64,000 bases of DNA from Ancylobacter sp. WKF20 (lineage in GTDB: Bacteria; Pseudomonadota; Alphaproteobacteria; Rhizobiales; Xanthobacteraceae), in NCBI RefSeq assembly GCF_029760895.1, contig NZ_CP121679.1, positions 3,330,001-3,394,000 on the forward strand, in the 5' to 3' direction. Both the position numbers and the translations under genes were made by a program. Below, in pieces: positions 7,852-16,787 of this stretch. How positions within the stretch are numbered: the first letter of the stretch is position 1; every line of letters begins with the position of its first letter. Under the pieces are notes generated by a model that made no database searches, was not told the origin of the DNA, and saw only the letters and a program-made list of their open reading frames with translations.

Positions 7852-10097
7852 GCACCTCCGGCACCCCCGATCTCAGCCAGTTCTCCATGCTCGACCTGTT
7901 CCGCGCCGAGCTGGAGACGCAGTCGCAGGCGCTCACGCAGGCATTGCTGACGCTGGAGCGTGAGCCGACCTCGGCGCCGCATCTGGAAGCGGCGATGCGG
8001 GCGGCGCATTCGCTCAAGGGTTCGGCACGCATCGTCGAGCTGATGCCGGCGGTGCGGGTGGCGCACGCCATGGAGGAATGCCTCGTCGCCGCCCAGCACG
8101 GCACGCTGCGGCTGAGCCGCGCCCCGATCGACGCGCTGCTGCGCGGCGTGGACCTGCTGGCGCTGGTCGCCGACCCGGCGACGGAGGGCGCCGAGGACGG
8201 CCCGGTCGCGGCGCAGATCGACGGCTTCCTCGCCGCGCTGGCGCAGGCGGCCGCGCCGGATCACGCTGCACCACCCCCTGCGCCCCCGGTGGCGCCGGAA
8301 CCGGCGCGCCTGGCCCCGCCATCTGCGCCCGAGCCCGTCAGCGAGAGCGGCGAGCGGATGATCCGCATCACCGCCACGAGCATGACGCGCCTGCTCGGCC
8401 TCGCCGGCGAATCGCTGATCGAGGCGCGGCGGCTGCGCCCCTTTGCCGACAGCCTCACCCGGCTGCGCCGCGAGCACACCGCTCTCGCCCGCGCGCTCGA
8501 TAGCGTGCGCGCCACCCTGCCGCCCGGCACGGAGGACGGCCCGACCGCGCAGGCGCTGATGCTGGCGCGCGGCGCGCTGGAGGATGGCCGGCAGGCGCTG
8601 GAGGCGCGGCTGGCCGAACTCGACGCGCTCGACCGGCGCAGCACCGATCTCGCCAACCGGCTCTATAACGAGACGCTGGCGAGCCGGATGCGCCCCTTCG
8701 AGGACGGCGTGCGCGCCTATTCCCGCACCGTGCGCGACCTCGCCCATGCGCTCGGCAAAAGCGCGCGGCTGGAGATCATCGGCGGCTCGACCGGCATCGA
8801 CCGCGACATTCTCGACCAGCTCGACGCCCCGCTCGGTCACCTTCTGCGCAACGCCATCGACCACGGGCTGGAGACGCCGGAGCAGCGTCGCGCCGCCGGC
8901 AAGCCGGAGGAAGGCGTGATCCGCCTCGAGGCGCGCCACCATGCCGGGCTGCTGCAGATCCTCATCGTTGACGACGGCGCCGGCATCGACCTCGCCGCCC
9001 TGCGCCACGCCGTGGTCACCCGCCGGCTGATCGGCGCCGACGCGGCGGCGGGGTTGAGCGAGGGGGAACTGCTCGACTTCCTGTTCCTGCCGGGCTTCTC
9101 GATGAAGGAGGCGGTGAGCGACGTTTCCGGGCGCGGCGTCGGGCTCGACGCGGTGCAGACCATGGTGCGGCAGGTGCGCGGCAAGGTACGCGTGACCACG
9201 CAGCCGGGCGCGGGCACCACCTTCCTGCTGGAGCTGCCGCTCACCCTTTCGGTCATCCGCACTTTGCTGGTGGAGATTGCCGGCGAACCCTATGCGCTGC
9301 CGCTGGCCGGGCTCACCCGCACGCTGCGGGTGCCGCGCGAGGCGGTGCAGCTTCTGGAAGGGCGCCCGCATATCGGCCTCGACGGCCAGCGCATCGGCCT
9401 TGTCACCGCCCATGAGCTGCTCGGCCTGGGCGACGCGGAGGCGAACGGGGACGATCTCGCCGTGGTGGTGATCGGCAGCGGCGCCGGCGCCTATGGGCTG
9501 GTGGTCGACGCCTTTCGCGGCGAGCGCGAGCTGGTGGTGCGCCCGCTCGATCCGCGCCTCGGCAAGATCAAGGACATCGCCGCCGCCGCGCTGATGGAGG
9601 ACGGGGCCCCAGTGCTGATCGTCGACATGGACGACCTGCTGCGCTCGGCCGACAAGCTGGCCGCCGCCGGCAGCCTGCGCGGCATTGCCGGGCCGCGCGG
9701 CAGCGCCCCCGCGCAGCGGCGCAAGCGCGTGCTGGTGGTCGACGATTCGCTGACCGTGCGCGAGCTGGAGCGCAAGCTGCTCGACCATCACGGCTATGAG
9801 GTCGAGGTGGCCGTCGACGGCATGGATGGCTGGAACGTCGTGCGCTCGGAGAGCTTCGACCTCGTGGTGACCGATGTCGACATGCCGCGCATGGACGGTA
9901 TCGAGCTGGTGACGCTGATGCGCCGCGACCCCCGCCTGCGCAACCTGCCGGTGATGATCGTCTCCTACAAGGACCGCGAGGAGGACCGGCGCCGTGGCCT
10001 CGACGCCGGCGCGGACTATTATCTGACCAAGGGCAGCTTCCATGACGAGACGCTGATCCAGGCGGTGACCGATCTCATCGGGCCAGCCGTCGGATGA
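7848..10097 (+). CDS. wspE: Hybrid CheA-type histidine kinase/response regulator, WspE type
   Basis: A 749-residue hybrid kinase. HPt domain with phosphorylatable His54 in AAHSLKGSARIVEL; helical dimerisation region at about 180-300; HATPase with N box HLLRNAIDHGLETP near 330 and G boxes DDGAGID and SGRGVGLDAV; CheW-like regulatory domain at about 475-590; C-terminal receiver from about 628 with phosphoacceptor Asp676 in VTDVDMPRMDG. Known WspE phosphorylates WspR (diguanylate cyclase) and WspF (methylesterase). The ATG at 7848 overlaps wspD as ATGA; a long in-frame extension back to 6690 runs through wspC and wspD and is rejected. Confidence 0.92.
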   Translation: MSTSGTPDLSQFSMLDLFRAELETQSQALTQALLTLEREPTSAPHLEAAMRAAHSLKGSARIVELMPAVRVAHAMEECLVAAQHGTLRLSRAPIDALLRGVDLLALVADPATEGAEDGPVAAQIDGFLAALAQAAAPDHAAPPPAPPVAPEPARLAPPSAPEPVSESGERMIRITATSMTRLLGLAGESLIEARRLRPFADSLTRLRREHTALARALDSVRATLPPGTEDGPTAQALMLARGALEDGRQALEARLAELDALDRRSTDLANRLYNETLASRMRPFEDGVRAYSRTVRDLAHALGKSARLEIIGGSTGIDRDILDQLDAPLGHLLRNAIDHGLETPEQRRAAGKPEEGVIRLEARHHAGLLQILIVDDGAGIDLAALRHAVVTRRLIGADAAAGLSEGELLDFLFLPGFSMKEAVSDVSGRGVGLDAVQTMVRQVRGKVRVTTQPGAGTTFLLELPLTLSVIRTLLVEIAGEPYALPLAGLTRTLRVPREAVQLLEGRPHIGLDGQRIGLVTAHELLGLGDAEANGDDLAVVVIGSGAGAYGLVVDAFRGERELVVRPLDPRLGKIKDIAAAALMEDGAPVLIVDMDDLLRSADKLAAAGSLRGIAGPRGSAPAQRRKRVLVVDDSLTVRELERKLLDHHGYEVEVAVDGMDGWNVVRSESFDLVVTDVDMPRMDGIELVTLMRRDPRLRNLPVMIVSYKDREEDRRRGLDAGADYYLTKGSFHDETLIQAVTDLIGPAVG

Positions 10098-11137
10098 GCG
10101 GGAGCAGGGGCATGAGGATCGGCATCGTCAACGACCTGCCAATGGCCGCCGAGCTGCTGCGCCGGATCATCGTCGCCGCGCCGGAGCATCAGGTCGCCTG
10201 GATCGCCGCCGACGGGCGCGAGGCGGTGGCGGCCTGCGCGCGCGACCTGCCCGATCTCGTGCTGATGGACATCACCATGCCGCACATGGACGGCGTGGAG
10301 GCGACCCGCCGCATCATGGCGGCGACGCCCTGCCCGATCCTGCTGGTCACCGCCAGCATCGATGCCAACGTCTCGGGCGTCTATGAGGCGATGGGCCATG
10401 GCGCGCTCGACGCGGTCGACATCCCGACCGCGCGCGGCGACGACCCGGTGGCGCCGGCCGCCACGCTGCTCGCCAAGATCGCCACCATCGGCAAGCTGGT
10501 CGGCGACGGACGCACGCCGCGCCCGGCCCCGGCGATGCCGGAAACGCGCGGCCCGCGCACGCTCATTGCCATCGGCGCCTCGGCGGGCGGACCGGCGGCG
10601 GTGGCGGCGGTGCTCTCGCGGCTTCCCGCCGGCTTTCCCGCCGCGCTGGTGCTGGTGCAGCATGTCGACCCGAAATTCGTGCCGGGCCTCGCGAGCTGGC
10701 TCGCCCAGCAGGCACGCCTGTCGGTACGCCCGGCGGCGAGCGGCGACCGGCCGGAAGCCGGGACGCTGCTGATCGCCGCCACCGCCGACCATATGGTGCT
10801 GACCGCCGCCGGCGATCTCGCCTACACCGCCGAACCGGTGAGCTATCCCTACCGGCCCTCGGTCGATGTGTTCTTCGAGAGCGCCGCCCGCCACTGGCGG
10901 GGTCCGCTTCTGGGCGTGCTGCTCACCGGCATGGGGCGCGACGGCGCCCAGGGCCTGCTGAGCCTTCGCAAGGCGGGCCATCTCACCATCGCGCAGGATC
11001 AGGCGAGTTCGGCCGTCTATGGCATGCCCAAGGCCGCCGCCGCGCTCGGCGCGGCCGCCGAGATATTGCCGCTCGCTCTCATCGCCGACCGCCTCACCGA
11101 GGTGATCGGCCGCCCGTCAGACGAGGTAGTTCCATGA
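10094..11137 (+). CDS. wspF: CheB-type protein-glutamate methylesterase, WspF type
   Basis: Response regulator methylesterase that demethylates WspA; in Pseudomonas, loss of WspF locks the pathway on. The receiver occupies residues 1-125 with Asp59 in LVLMDITMPHMDG. The C-terminal esterase has the Ser motif IGASAGGPAAV, the His region VQHVDPKFV and the Asp region GMGRDGAQG, so the catalytic triad is intact. Two starts are possible: ATG at 10094, overlapping the wspE stop, or ATG at 10112 with a GGAGCAGGGG stretch upstream. Both leave the receiver complete. The stop overlaps wspR by four bases. Confidence 0.9.
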   Translation: MSGSRGMRIGIVNDLPMAAELLRRIIVAAPEHQVAWIAADGREAVAACARDLPDLVLMDITMPHMDGVEATRRIMAATPCPILLVTASIDANVSGVYEAMGHGALDAVDIPTARGDDPVAPAATLLAKIATIGKLVGDGRTPRPAPAMPETRGPRTLIAIGASAGGPAAVAAVLSRLPAGFPAALVLVQHVDPKFVPGLASWLAQQARLSVRPAASGDRPEAGTLLIAATADHMVLTAAGDLAYTAEPVSYPYRPSVDVFFESAARHWRGPLLGVLLTGMGRDGAQGLLSLRKAGHLTIAQDQASSAVYGMPKAAAALGAAAEILPLALIADRLTEVIGRPSDEVVP

Positions 11138-12153
11138 CACGCGACACGGACCTTGATCCGCACGGGGCCCAACTTCCGCCGGGGGCGGAGAAGTACCTCT
11201 CCATGGTGCTGCTGGTGGACGACCAGGTGCTCATCTGCGAGGCCGTGCGCCGCGCCTTATCCACCGAGTCGGATCTCGATTTCCACTATTGCACCGACCC
11301 GCTGGAAGCGCTGCGCATCGCCGAGGAGGTGAAGCCGACCGTCATCCTGCAGGATCTCGTCATGCCCGGCATGGATGGGCTCGACCTCGTGCGCCGCTAC
11401 CGCGACACGCCGGCGACCCATGCCGTGCCGGTGATCGTGCTCTCGGCCAAGGACGAGCCAGCGGTGAAGAGCGCCGCCTTCCAGGCCGGGGCGAATGACT
11501 ATCTGGTCAAGCTGCCGGACCGCATCGAGCTCATCGCGCGCATCCGCTACCATACCCGCGCCTATCTCGATCACGTCCAGCGCGACGCGGCCTATGCGGC
11601 GCTGCGCGAGAGCCAGCGCCAGCTCATGCAGGCCAATCTGGAGCTGGAGCGCCTCACCCGCATCGACGGGCTGACCGGGCTCGGCAACCGGCGCTATTTC
11701 GACGAGTACATGCTCGCCGAATGGCGCCGCGCGCTGCGCACCCGCGCGCCCATCGCCCTGCTGATGATCGATGTCGACAATTTCAAGCGCTACAATGACA
11801 GCCATGGCCATCTGGCCGGCGACGACGTGCTGCGCAAGGTCGCCGATGCCATTCAGGAGGGGGTCGGGCGCTCGGGCGATCTGGCGGCGCGGTTCGGCGG
11901 CGAGGAATTCGTCGTGGTTCTGCTCAACACCGAGCTCGCCGGCGCGCAGGCCGTGGCCGATCAGATCATGGGCCGCATCCACGCGCTCGACATTCCCGCC
12001 GAGGGCGGCCATGTCACCATCAGCATCGGCGCCGCCGCCATGGTGCCAGCCGACGGGGTGAGCCCGGAAGACCTCATCAAGGCCGCCGACCTCGCGCTGT
12101 TCCGCGCCAAGTCGAATGGCCGCGACCGGGTGGAGGTCGAGCTCATCGCCTGA
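11134..12153 (+). CDS. wspR: Diguanylate cyclase response regulator, WspR type
   Basis: Output of the Wsp pathway: makes cyclic di-GMP from GTP when its receiver is phosphorylated. It has 339 residues: receiver at about 22-145 with Asp74 in VILQDLVMPGMDG, then a helical stalk with LxxLTRIDGLTGLGNRRYF. The GGDEF domain has active-site GGEEF at 255-259 and an intact product-inhibition site RSGD at 246-249, so both activity and feedback inhibition are expected. Last gene of the operon; it converges on the MATE gene, whose stop lies 14 bases away. Confidence 0.92.
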   Translation: MTRDTDLDPHGAQLPPGAEKYLSMVLLVDDQVLICEAVRRALSTESDLDFHYCTDPLEALRIAEEVKPTVILQDLVMPGMDGLDLVRRYRDTPATHAVPVIVLSAKDEPAVKSAAFQAGANDYLVKLPDRIELIARIRYHTRAYLDHVQRDAAYAALRESQRQLMQANLELERLTRIDGLTGLGNRRYFDEYMLAEWRRALRTRAPIALLMIDVDNFKRYNDSHGHLAGDDVLRKVADAIQEGVGRSGDLAARFGGEEFVVVLLNTELAGAQAVADQIMGRIHALDIPAEGGHVTISIGAAAMVPADGVSPEDLIKAADLALFRAKSNGRDRVEVELIA

Positions 12154-12173
12154 GGGGCGGGTGAGGCTCAGGC
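12148..12173. terminator. Possible short shared stem-loop between convergent genes
   Basis: GCCTGAG and CTCAGGC form a 7-bp stem with a 12-base loop. The wspR stop (TGA) lies in one arm and the MATE stop in the other. No U-run follows on either strand, so this is at best a weak or Rho-assisted bidirectional terminator. Confidence 0.3.
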
Positions 12174-13514
12174 CGAGGCCGGGCCCATGGTGCGGGTGGC
12201 GAGGCGCGGCAGCATCCAGCGGAAGGCAATGCTGCGCGCGCACTGGAACAGGCCGAGCGCGATCCACAGCCCGTGATTGCCGAGGAGCGGCTGGAGCACG
12301 GCGCAGGCGGCGACATAGAGCACCAGCGAGGCCAGCATGAGGTTGCGCATCTCGCGCGACCAGGTGGCGCCGATATAGACGCCGTCCATCTGGAAGGCGA
12401 TGACGCCGATGATCGGCAGCGCCACCGCATAGGGCAGATAGAGATAAGCGAGCCGGGCGACCTCCGGTCCCGGCGCGGCGAGCGCGATCACCGTGCCGGA
12501 CAGGGCGAGGAAGCCGAGCGACACCAGCACCGCGAAGACGAAGCCCCACAGCGTGGTGAGCGCGATCACCCGGTCGAAGGCCGGGCGGTAGCGCGCGCCC
12601 ACCGCCCGCCCGGCAAGCTGCTCGGCGGCAGTGGCGACGCCATCCAGAAACGCGACGCCGAAGAAGTAGAAGCGCAGCAGGATGGTGTTGGCGGCGAGGA
12701 TGTGGATGCCCAGCGTGCCGCTCTGCCGGGTGAAGAAGGAGAGCCCGAGCAGCAGCGCGAAGGAGCGGATCATCATGTCGGAATTGACCGAGAACAGCCG
12801 CTTCAGCTCCGGCAGGCTCGGCAGGGTCCAGAGCCGCCGATCGGTACGGACGGCGATCAGCACCAGCCCGGCCAGCGTCGTCACCGCCTCCGCCGCCAGA
12901 CTGGCGAGAGCGAGACCTGCCAGCCCCCAGCCGAGACCGAGCACCCACCACAGGCTCAAGGCGAGGTTGAGCCCGTTCAGCAGGGTTTGCAGCACCATGG
13001 CGCTGACCGAACGGCCGAGGCCGATGACCCAGCCGAAAATGACGAAATTCACCAGCGCAAAGGGCGCCGACCAGATGCGCCAGCCGAAATAGACGCGCGC
13101 CGCCTGCGCCACCTCGCCCTCCGCCCCGAGCACGGCGAGGCTGAGCCGGCCGAGCGGGGCATGGACGGCGAGGATGAGCAGCCCGCCGGCGAGCGCGATC
13201 AGCAGCCCGCTCAGCAGCATGCGCTGCTCGGCCACCCGGTCGCCGGCCCCGAGCGACTGGGCGGTGAAGCCGGCAGTGGCGGCGCGCAGGAAGTTGAACG
13301 AGACGAAGATGACGTCGAAGATCACCGCGGCCAGCGCCACGCCGCCGATCAGCGCCTCCTCGCCGAGCTGGCCGACCACCATGGTCGCCACCAGCCCGAC
13401 CAGCGGCGTCGAGAGGTACGCCGCCATCATCGGCACGGCGATGCGCAGCACATCGCCATGGCCGACCGTGAAGGGCCGGACCGCGGGGCTGGCGGAAGGG
13501 GCGTGCGGGTCCAC
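12168..13514 (-). CDS. MATE family efflux transporter
   Basis: A 448-residue inner-membrane multidrug/toxin antiporter with about twelve hydrophobic helices in two similar halves, as expected for MATE proteins (Na+ or H+ driven). The N-terminal helix is preceded by FTVGHGDVLRIAVPMMAAYLS. The start is GTG at 13514, directly abutting the stop of the upstream peroxidase-like gene, which makes it the last gene of a ten-gene minus-strand run. This position suggests export of a product or toxic intermediate of that pathway (inference). DinF-like subfamily is possible. Confidence 0.85.
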   Translation of the reverse strand: MDPHAPSASPAVRPFTVGHGDVLRIAVPMMAAYLSTPLVGLVATMVVGQLGEEALIGGVALAAVIFDVIFVSFNFLRAATAGFTAQSLGAGDRVAEQRMLLSGLLIALAGGLLILAVHAPLGRLSLAVLGAEGEVAQAARVYFGWRIWSAPFALVNFVIFGWVIGLGRSVSAMVLQTLLNGLNLALSLWWVLGLGWGLAGLALASLAAEAVTTLAGLVLIAVRTDRRLWTLPSLPELKRLFSVNSDMMIRSFALLLGLSFFTRQSGTLGIHILAANTILLRFYFFGVAFLDGVATAAEQLAGRAVGARYRPAFDRVIALTTLWGFVFAVLVSLGFLALSGTVIALAAPGPEVARLAYLYLPYAVALPIIGVIAFQMDGVYIGATWSREMRNLMLASLVLYVAACAVLQPLLGNHGLWIALGLFQCARSIAFRWMLPRLATRTMGPASA

Positions 13515-14123
13515 TCAGGCCTTTCGCAGCGGTTCGCCGAGCGTGTGCATCAGCCGGTTGGCCCAGCCGAAAATGGCCACCGAATGGATGAGGTCGAGGA
13601 TTTCCAGATCGGACAGCCCGCTATTGCGCAGGTGATAGAGATGGTAGCCGCCGACATCGCCGGGATTCGCGGTCAGGTCCACCGCGAAGTCGAACAGCGC
13701 CTGCTCGGGGGCCGGCAGGTCCGCCTTGGTCTCGCGGGTGTAGATCTCCTCCACCACCTCCGGCTTCTTCTCGAGCTGGATGTAGCGGGCGGCATGGACG
13801 GCCGCGCAATAGACGCAGCGATTGACCACGGAGGCGCCGAGCGCGCCGAGCTCGCGCCCGCCGCGCGACAGGCCGCCCTCGCTGTACATGATGTCGTTGA
13901 ACAAAGGCGTGCGCTCGCGCAGCGCCTCCGGCTCATGGGCGAGCACCAGCACATAGGGCGAGATGCCCTTGTTGGAGGGCGTCATGCTCAGCGCCTCGCG
14001 CTGGGCGTCCGTGGCGCTGTCATAGTCGACCATGCCGACATAAGGGCGCCAGTCCAGCGCTTCGGTCGTGAAGGCGTGGACGGGTTCGCGGGTGTCGGTC
14101 GAGGGAGCGTCGCTCATGGTCAA
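13515..14123 (-). CDS. Peroxidase-related AhpD/CMD protein (Avi_7169-like)
   Basis: A 202-residue protein of the AhpD/carboxymuconolactone decarboxylase superfamily. The redox motif CVYCAAVHA (C-x-x-C-x-x-x-H) near the middle is the one used by AhpD-type peroxidases. It overlaps the upstream CMD gene by four bases. Tandem pairs of this type are known as the Avi_7169 and Avi_7170 families; my assignment is from recall of sequence pattern and synteny, not from a search. It may detoxify peroxides made by the neighbouring flavin monooxygenase (inference). Confidence 0.75.
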   Translation of the reverse strand: MTMSDAPSTDTREPVHAFTTEALDWRPYVGMVDYDSATDAQREALSMTPSNKGISPYVLVLAHEPEALRERTPLFNDIMYSEGGLSRGGRELGALGASVVNRCVYCAAVHAARYIQLEKKPEVVEEIYTRETKADLPAPEQALFDFAVDLTANPGDVGGYHLYHLRNSGLSDLEILDLIHSVAIFGWANRLMHTLGEPLRKA

Positions 14124-14635
14124 TGATCCCGCAGCATCTTCAGGCCGGCGACGAGCAGCACCTGATAATTCACGAAGGCGATGAGACCGGCGAGGGCAAC
14201 GATGTCGCGATCATCCAGCCCGGCGGCCTTCAGCGCCTCGATATTCGCGCGGGTCGCCGCCTTGGGGCTCAGCGTGACGAGGTCGACATGGCGCAGCAGC
14301 ACGGCGAGCGGGCTCGCCGCGTCGTCCGGCCGGAAGGCGGGATCGGCGATGCGGACGTCCTCAGCGTCGCCACCCTCGGCCGCCAGCGCGGCGGTGTAAT
14401 GGGCGTTGAGCTCCGTCGCCTTCCACGCCGCCGCCATGCGCGCGGCGAGCGCGGCGCGGCGGGCATAGGAGAAGTTGCGGGGGTCGGCGGGGCGCAGCGC
14501 GGCGAGGTAGCTGGTCTGGGTCAGCTGCTTGAGCCTCTCCCGCTGCTGGCGCAGCGCCAGCGTCGGCGACGACCCATCGAGGCCAAGAACCGTGTCGATG
14601 ACATCCGGCAGCGGTGCGGTTGCGCTGTCGCTCAT
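14120..14635 (-). CDS. CMD domain protein lacking the redox cysteines (Avi_7170-like)
   Basis: A 171-residue helical protein related to the carboxymuconolactone decarboxylase fold (NFSYARRAALAARMAAAW; LDDRDIVALAGLIAFVNYQ). Unlike its neighbour it contains no CxxC pair, so it is probably not a thiol peroxidase by itself and may form a hetero-oligomer with the 13515-14123 product. It sits three bases from the isomerase gene upstream and overlaps the peroxidase gene by four bases, so the pair is translationally coupled. Confidence 0.7.
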   Translation of the reverse strand: MSDSATAPLPDVIDTVLGLDGSSPTLALRQQRERLKQLTQTSYLAALRPADPRNFSYARRAALAARMAAAWKATELNAHYTAALAAEGGDAEDVRIADPAFRPDDAASPLAVLLRHVDLVTLSPKAATRANIEALKAAGLDDRDIVALAGLIAFVNYQVLLVAGLKMLRDH

Positions 14636-14638
14636 CGC

Positions 14639-15229
14639 TCAATCCTCCGACAGCGCTTCATCGAGGAAGCTCAGCCGGTCCTGGCCCCAATAGAGCACGT
14701 CCTTGTAGATCCAGGTCGGGGTGCCGAACACGCCGCGCCGCGTCGCTTCCTCGTGGCTGTCGAGCCAGGCCTGCATGATCGCCGGCTCGTCCTCCATCGC
14801 CTGAAGCTTTTCGCCATCGAGGCCGAGGGCATTGGCCACCGCGATGCGTACGGCCGGGTCGGTCACGTCCTTCTCCTCGCTCCACAGCGCGCGCAGCAAG
14901 GCATGGCTCAGCTCCAGCGCCGGCAGGCCGAGCCGGTCGGCGGCGATGACCATGCGGGCGGAGAACTCGTTATTGGTCGGGTAGTGAGCCGGCTTCAGAA
15001 CCAGCGGCATGTTCAGCCGCTTGCGCCAGCGATCGAGCTCCACCGCGTGATAGTCCTGCCGCGGCTGCGGGCGCGAGCGCAGCGGCACGCCGCCATTCTC
15101 CGGCACGATGCGGGTCGGGCGCACCACCACGTCGAGATCATGCTTCTCGATAAGCGCCTTGAACTGCGGCCAGCCGAGATAGGCCCAGGGCGAGGACAGA
15201 GCGTGGTAGTAATAGACGGTCTTGCGCAT
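14639..15229 (-). CDS. DsbA-fold protein, 2-hydroxychromene-2-carboxylate isomerase-like
   Basis: A 196-residue cytoplasmic thioredoxin/GST-kappa-fold protein. The N-terminus reads MRKTVYYYHALSSPWAYLG: the redox CxxC of DsbA is replaced by a Ser-Pro motif, as in HCCA isomerases and GST kappa, which use glutathione. GVFGTPTWIYKD supplies the cis-Pro loop near the C-terminus. The ATG at 15229 is preferred over the upstream frame to 15292, which overlaps the monooxygenase gene. A glutathione-dependent isomerisation or C-S bond step is possible; the true substrate is unknown. Confidence 0.78.
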   Translation of the reverse strand: MRKTVYYYHALSSPWAYLGWPQFKALIEKHDLDVVVRPTRIVPENGGVPLRSRPQPRQDYHAVELDRWRKRLNMPLVLKPAHYPTNNEFSARMVIAADRLGLPALELSHALLRALWSEEKDVTDPAVRIAVANALGLDGEKLQAMEDEPAIMQAWLDSHEEATRRGVFGTPTWIYKDVLYWGQDRLSFLDEALSED

Positions 15230-15234
15230 GGCTC

Positions 15235-16707
15235 TCACGCTGTCTTCTGCTGGGGAATGGAGGCGGCAACGGGCGCATCGGCATCGGTCCATTCCGAGCC
15301 GTCGAGTTCGGGCTTGGCGTAGGCGAGCAGCGCCTGCCAGTGCGCGTCGATGTCGCGGATGAACAGCCCGCCGGCGATGCCCTGCGCCAGCCAGTGCGCG
15401 CCCTCGCTGATGGCGGGGATGTCGCCCGAGACCTTGCCGAGGCTCATCGTCGCCCCGTAATTGAAGCAGTGGATATTGGCGAGCCAGGGCGCGGTGCCCG
15501 GCACCTTCTCGGTGAAGGAGAAGTCCTCCGCCAGCCAGGGGAAGCGGCCAAGGCCCGGATTGGCTTCCTCCGGCGGCGGGGTGAAGCGGTCCTCCCAGCA
15601 GGCGATGGCGTCCCGGTAGTCGGCGAGTTCCTCGCGCGCCACCGGGTCGATGGAAAAGCCGGTGCCGAGGATGAGGAAATCGGTGCGGAACTCGCGGCCC
15701 TTCACCGTGGTGATGACGACTTCCCCGTTCTCCTCGCGCACCGCGCCGATGCCGCAGTCGAAATGGAAGAAGGCGTTGGGGTGGCGGCTGACGCGCAGGG
15801 TGGAATTATGCGGCGCGGGGGTCTGCTGCTTGGTGGAATAGTCCATCATCCGCCAGCGCCATTCCGGCGCAATGCGCGGGAAGCCAGCGGTGACGCCATA
15901 GGAGCCGATGCCCATCAGCTTGTTGATGGTGGGCATGGTCGGGCGCCGGGCGAGCAGGCGCACCTCGGCGGCTCCCGCCTCCAGCGCCTCCGCCGCATTG
16001 TCCACCGCCGAGGCACCGACGCCGATCACCACCACGCGCTTGCCGGCGAGCCTGGCGAAATCCACCGGATCGGCCGAATGCGCCCAGAGCCGGTGACGCT
16101 CGATCGGGGCGACGAAATCGGGAATGGTCGGCTCGCCCAGCCCGTCGCGGCCGGTGGCCATCACCACCTTGCGGGTGAGGATGCCCGGCCCGCCGGCGAT
16201 CTCCAGCTCCATCAGCCCGTCGGCGCGCGGCAGGATGCGAGAGACCGGCGTGTCGTTCTCGACGGGGATAGCGAGCACGTCACGGTACCAGTTGAGATAG
16301 TCCATCCACATCGGCCGGGGGATGCGGAACAGCTCCTCCCACGCGCTCTCGCCGAAGCGGGTGGTGAACCACATGCGGAAGGTGAGCGAGGCCATGCCGA
16401 GCGCCGGGCCGAGCAGGATCTTCGGCGAGCGCAGCGTCTCCATGCGGGCATAGGTCACCCACGGGCCTTCCTTGCCCTTGGGCGCCTTGTCGATGATGCG
16501 GATATTGCGCACCCCGGCGCGGGTGAGCGCGAACCACGCCACCAGCCCGCACATGCCGCCGCCGATGATGACGACATCGCTGACCGGGCGGCCGTCCGGC
16601 GAGGGCGCCGGCACCGACCAGTTGGCCGGCGGATAGTTGAGGCAGGCGAGGTCATGCCGCACACGGCGGTTGAGCTCATCGAGCGCCTCGATCCCCTGAC
16701 TGGTCAT
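15235..16707 (-). CDS. FAD/NAD(P)-binding flavin monooxygenase-like oxidoreductase
   Basis: A 490-residue two-dinucleotide-fold flavoprotein. The FAD Rossmann motif is IIGGGMCG near residue 50, and a second fold for NADPH is VIGVGASAVDNAAEAL. The FMO-like ATGRDG and LGTGF segments are present. Class B flavin monooxygenases use NADPH and O2 to oxygenate S, N or carbonyl groups. The start is ATG 16707 with AAAGGA about 7 bases upstream. It lies 80 bases downstream of the ABC ATPase gene and five bases before the isomerase gene, so it is likely the first catabolic step after uptake (inference). Confidence 0.83.
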   Translation of the reverse strand: MTSQGIEALDELNRRVRHDLACLNYPPANWSVPAPSPDGRPVSDVVIIGGGMCGLVAWFALTRAGVRNIRIIDKAPKGKEGPWVTYARMETLRSPKILLGPALGMASLTFRMWFTTRFGESAWEELFRIPRPMWMDYLNWYRDVLAIPVENDTPVSRILPRADGLMELEIAGGPGILTRKVVMATGRDGLGEPTIPDFVAPIERHRLWAHSADPVDFARLAGKRVVVIGVGASAVDNAAEALEAGAAEVRLLARRPTMPTINKLMGIGSYGVTAGFPRIAPEWRWRMMDYSTKQQTPAPHNSTLRVSRHPNAFFHFDCGIGAVREENGEVVITTVKGREFRTDFLILGTGFSIDPVAREELADYRDAIACWEDRFTPPPEEANPGLGRFPWLAEDFSFTEKVPGTAPWLANIHCFNYGATMSLGKVSGDIPAISEGAHWLAQGIAGGLFIRDIDAHWQALLAYAKPELDGSEWTDADAPVAASIPQQKTA

Positions 16708-16787
16708 GGTCGTTCCTTTCCAAGCGGTCTCAAGCCCATGCGGCCGGCGCGCGGGCATGTGTGCGTCAGGTCGGTGGCGGGCCGGTT

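Noticed and set aside
7332..10043. A 903-codon open frame antisense to wspD/wspE
   Set aside because: No domain pattern and shadow-like composition; the sense strand encodes the hybrid kinase with all its motifs.
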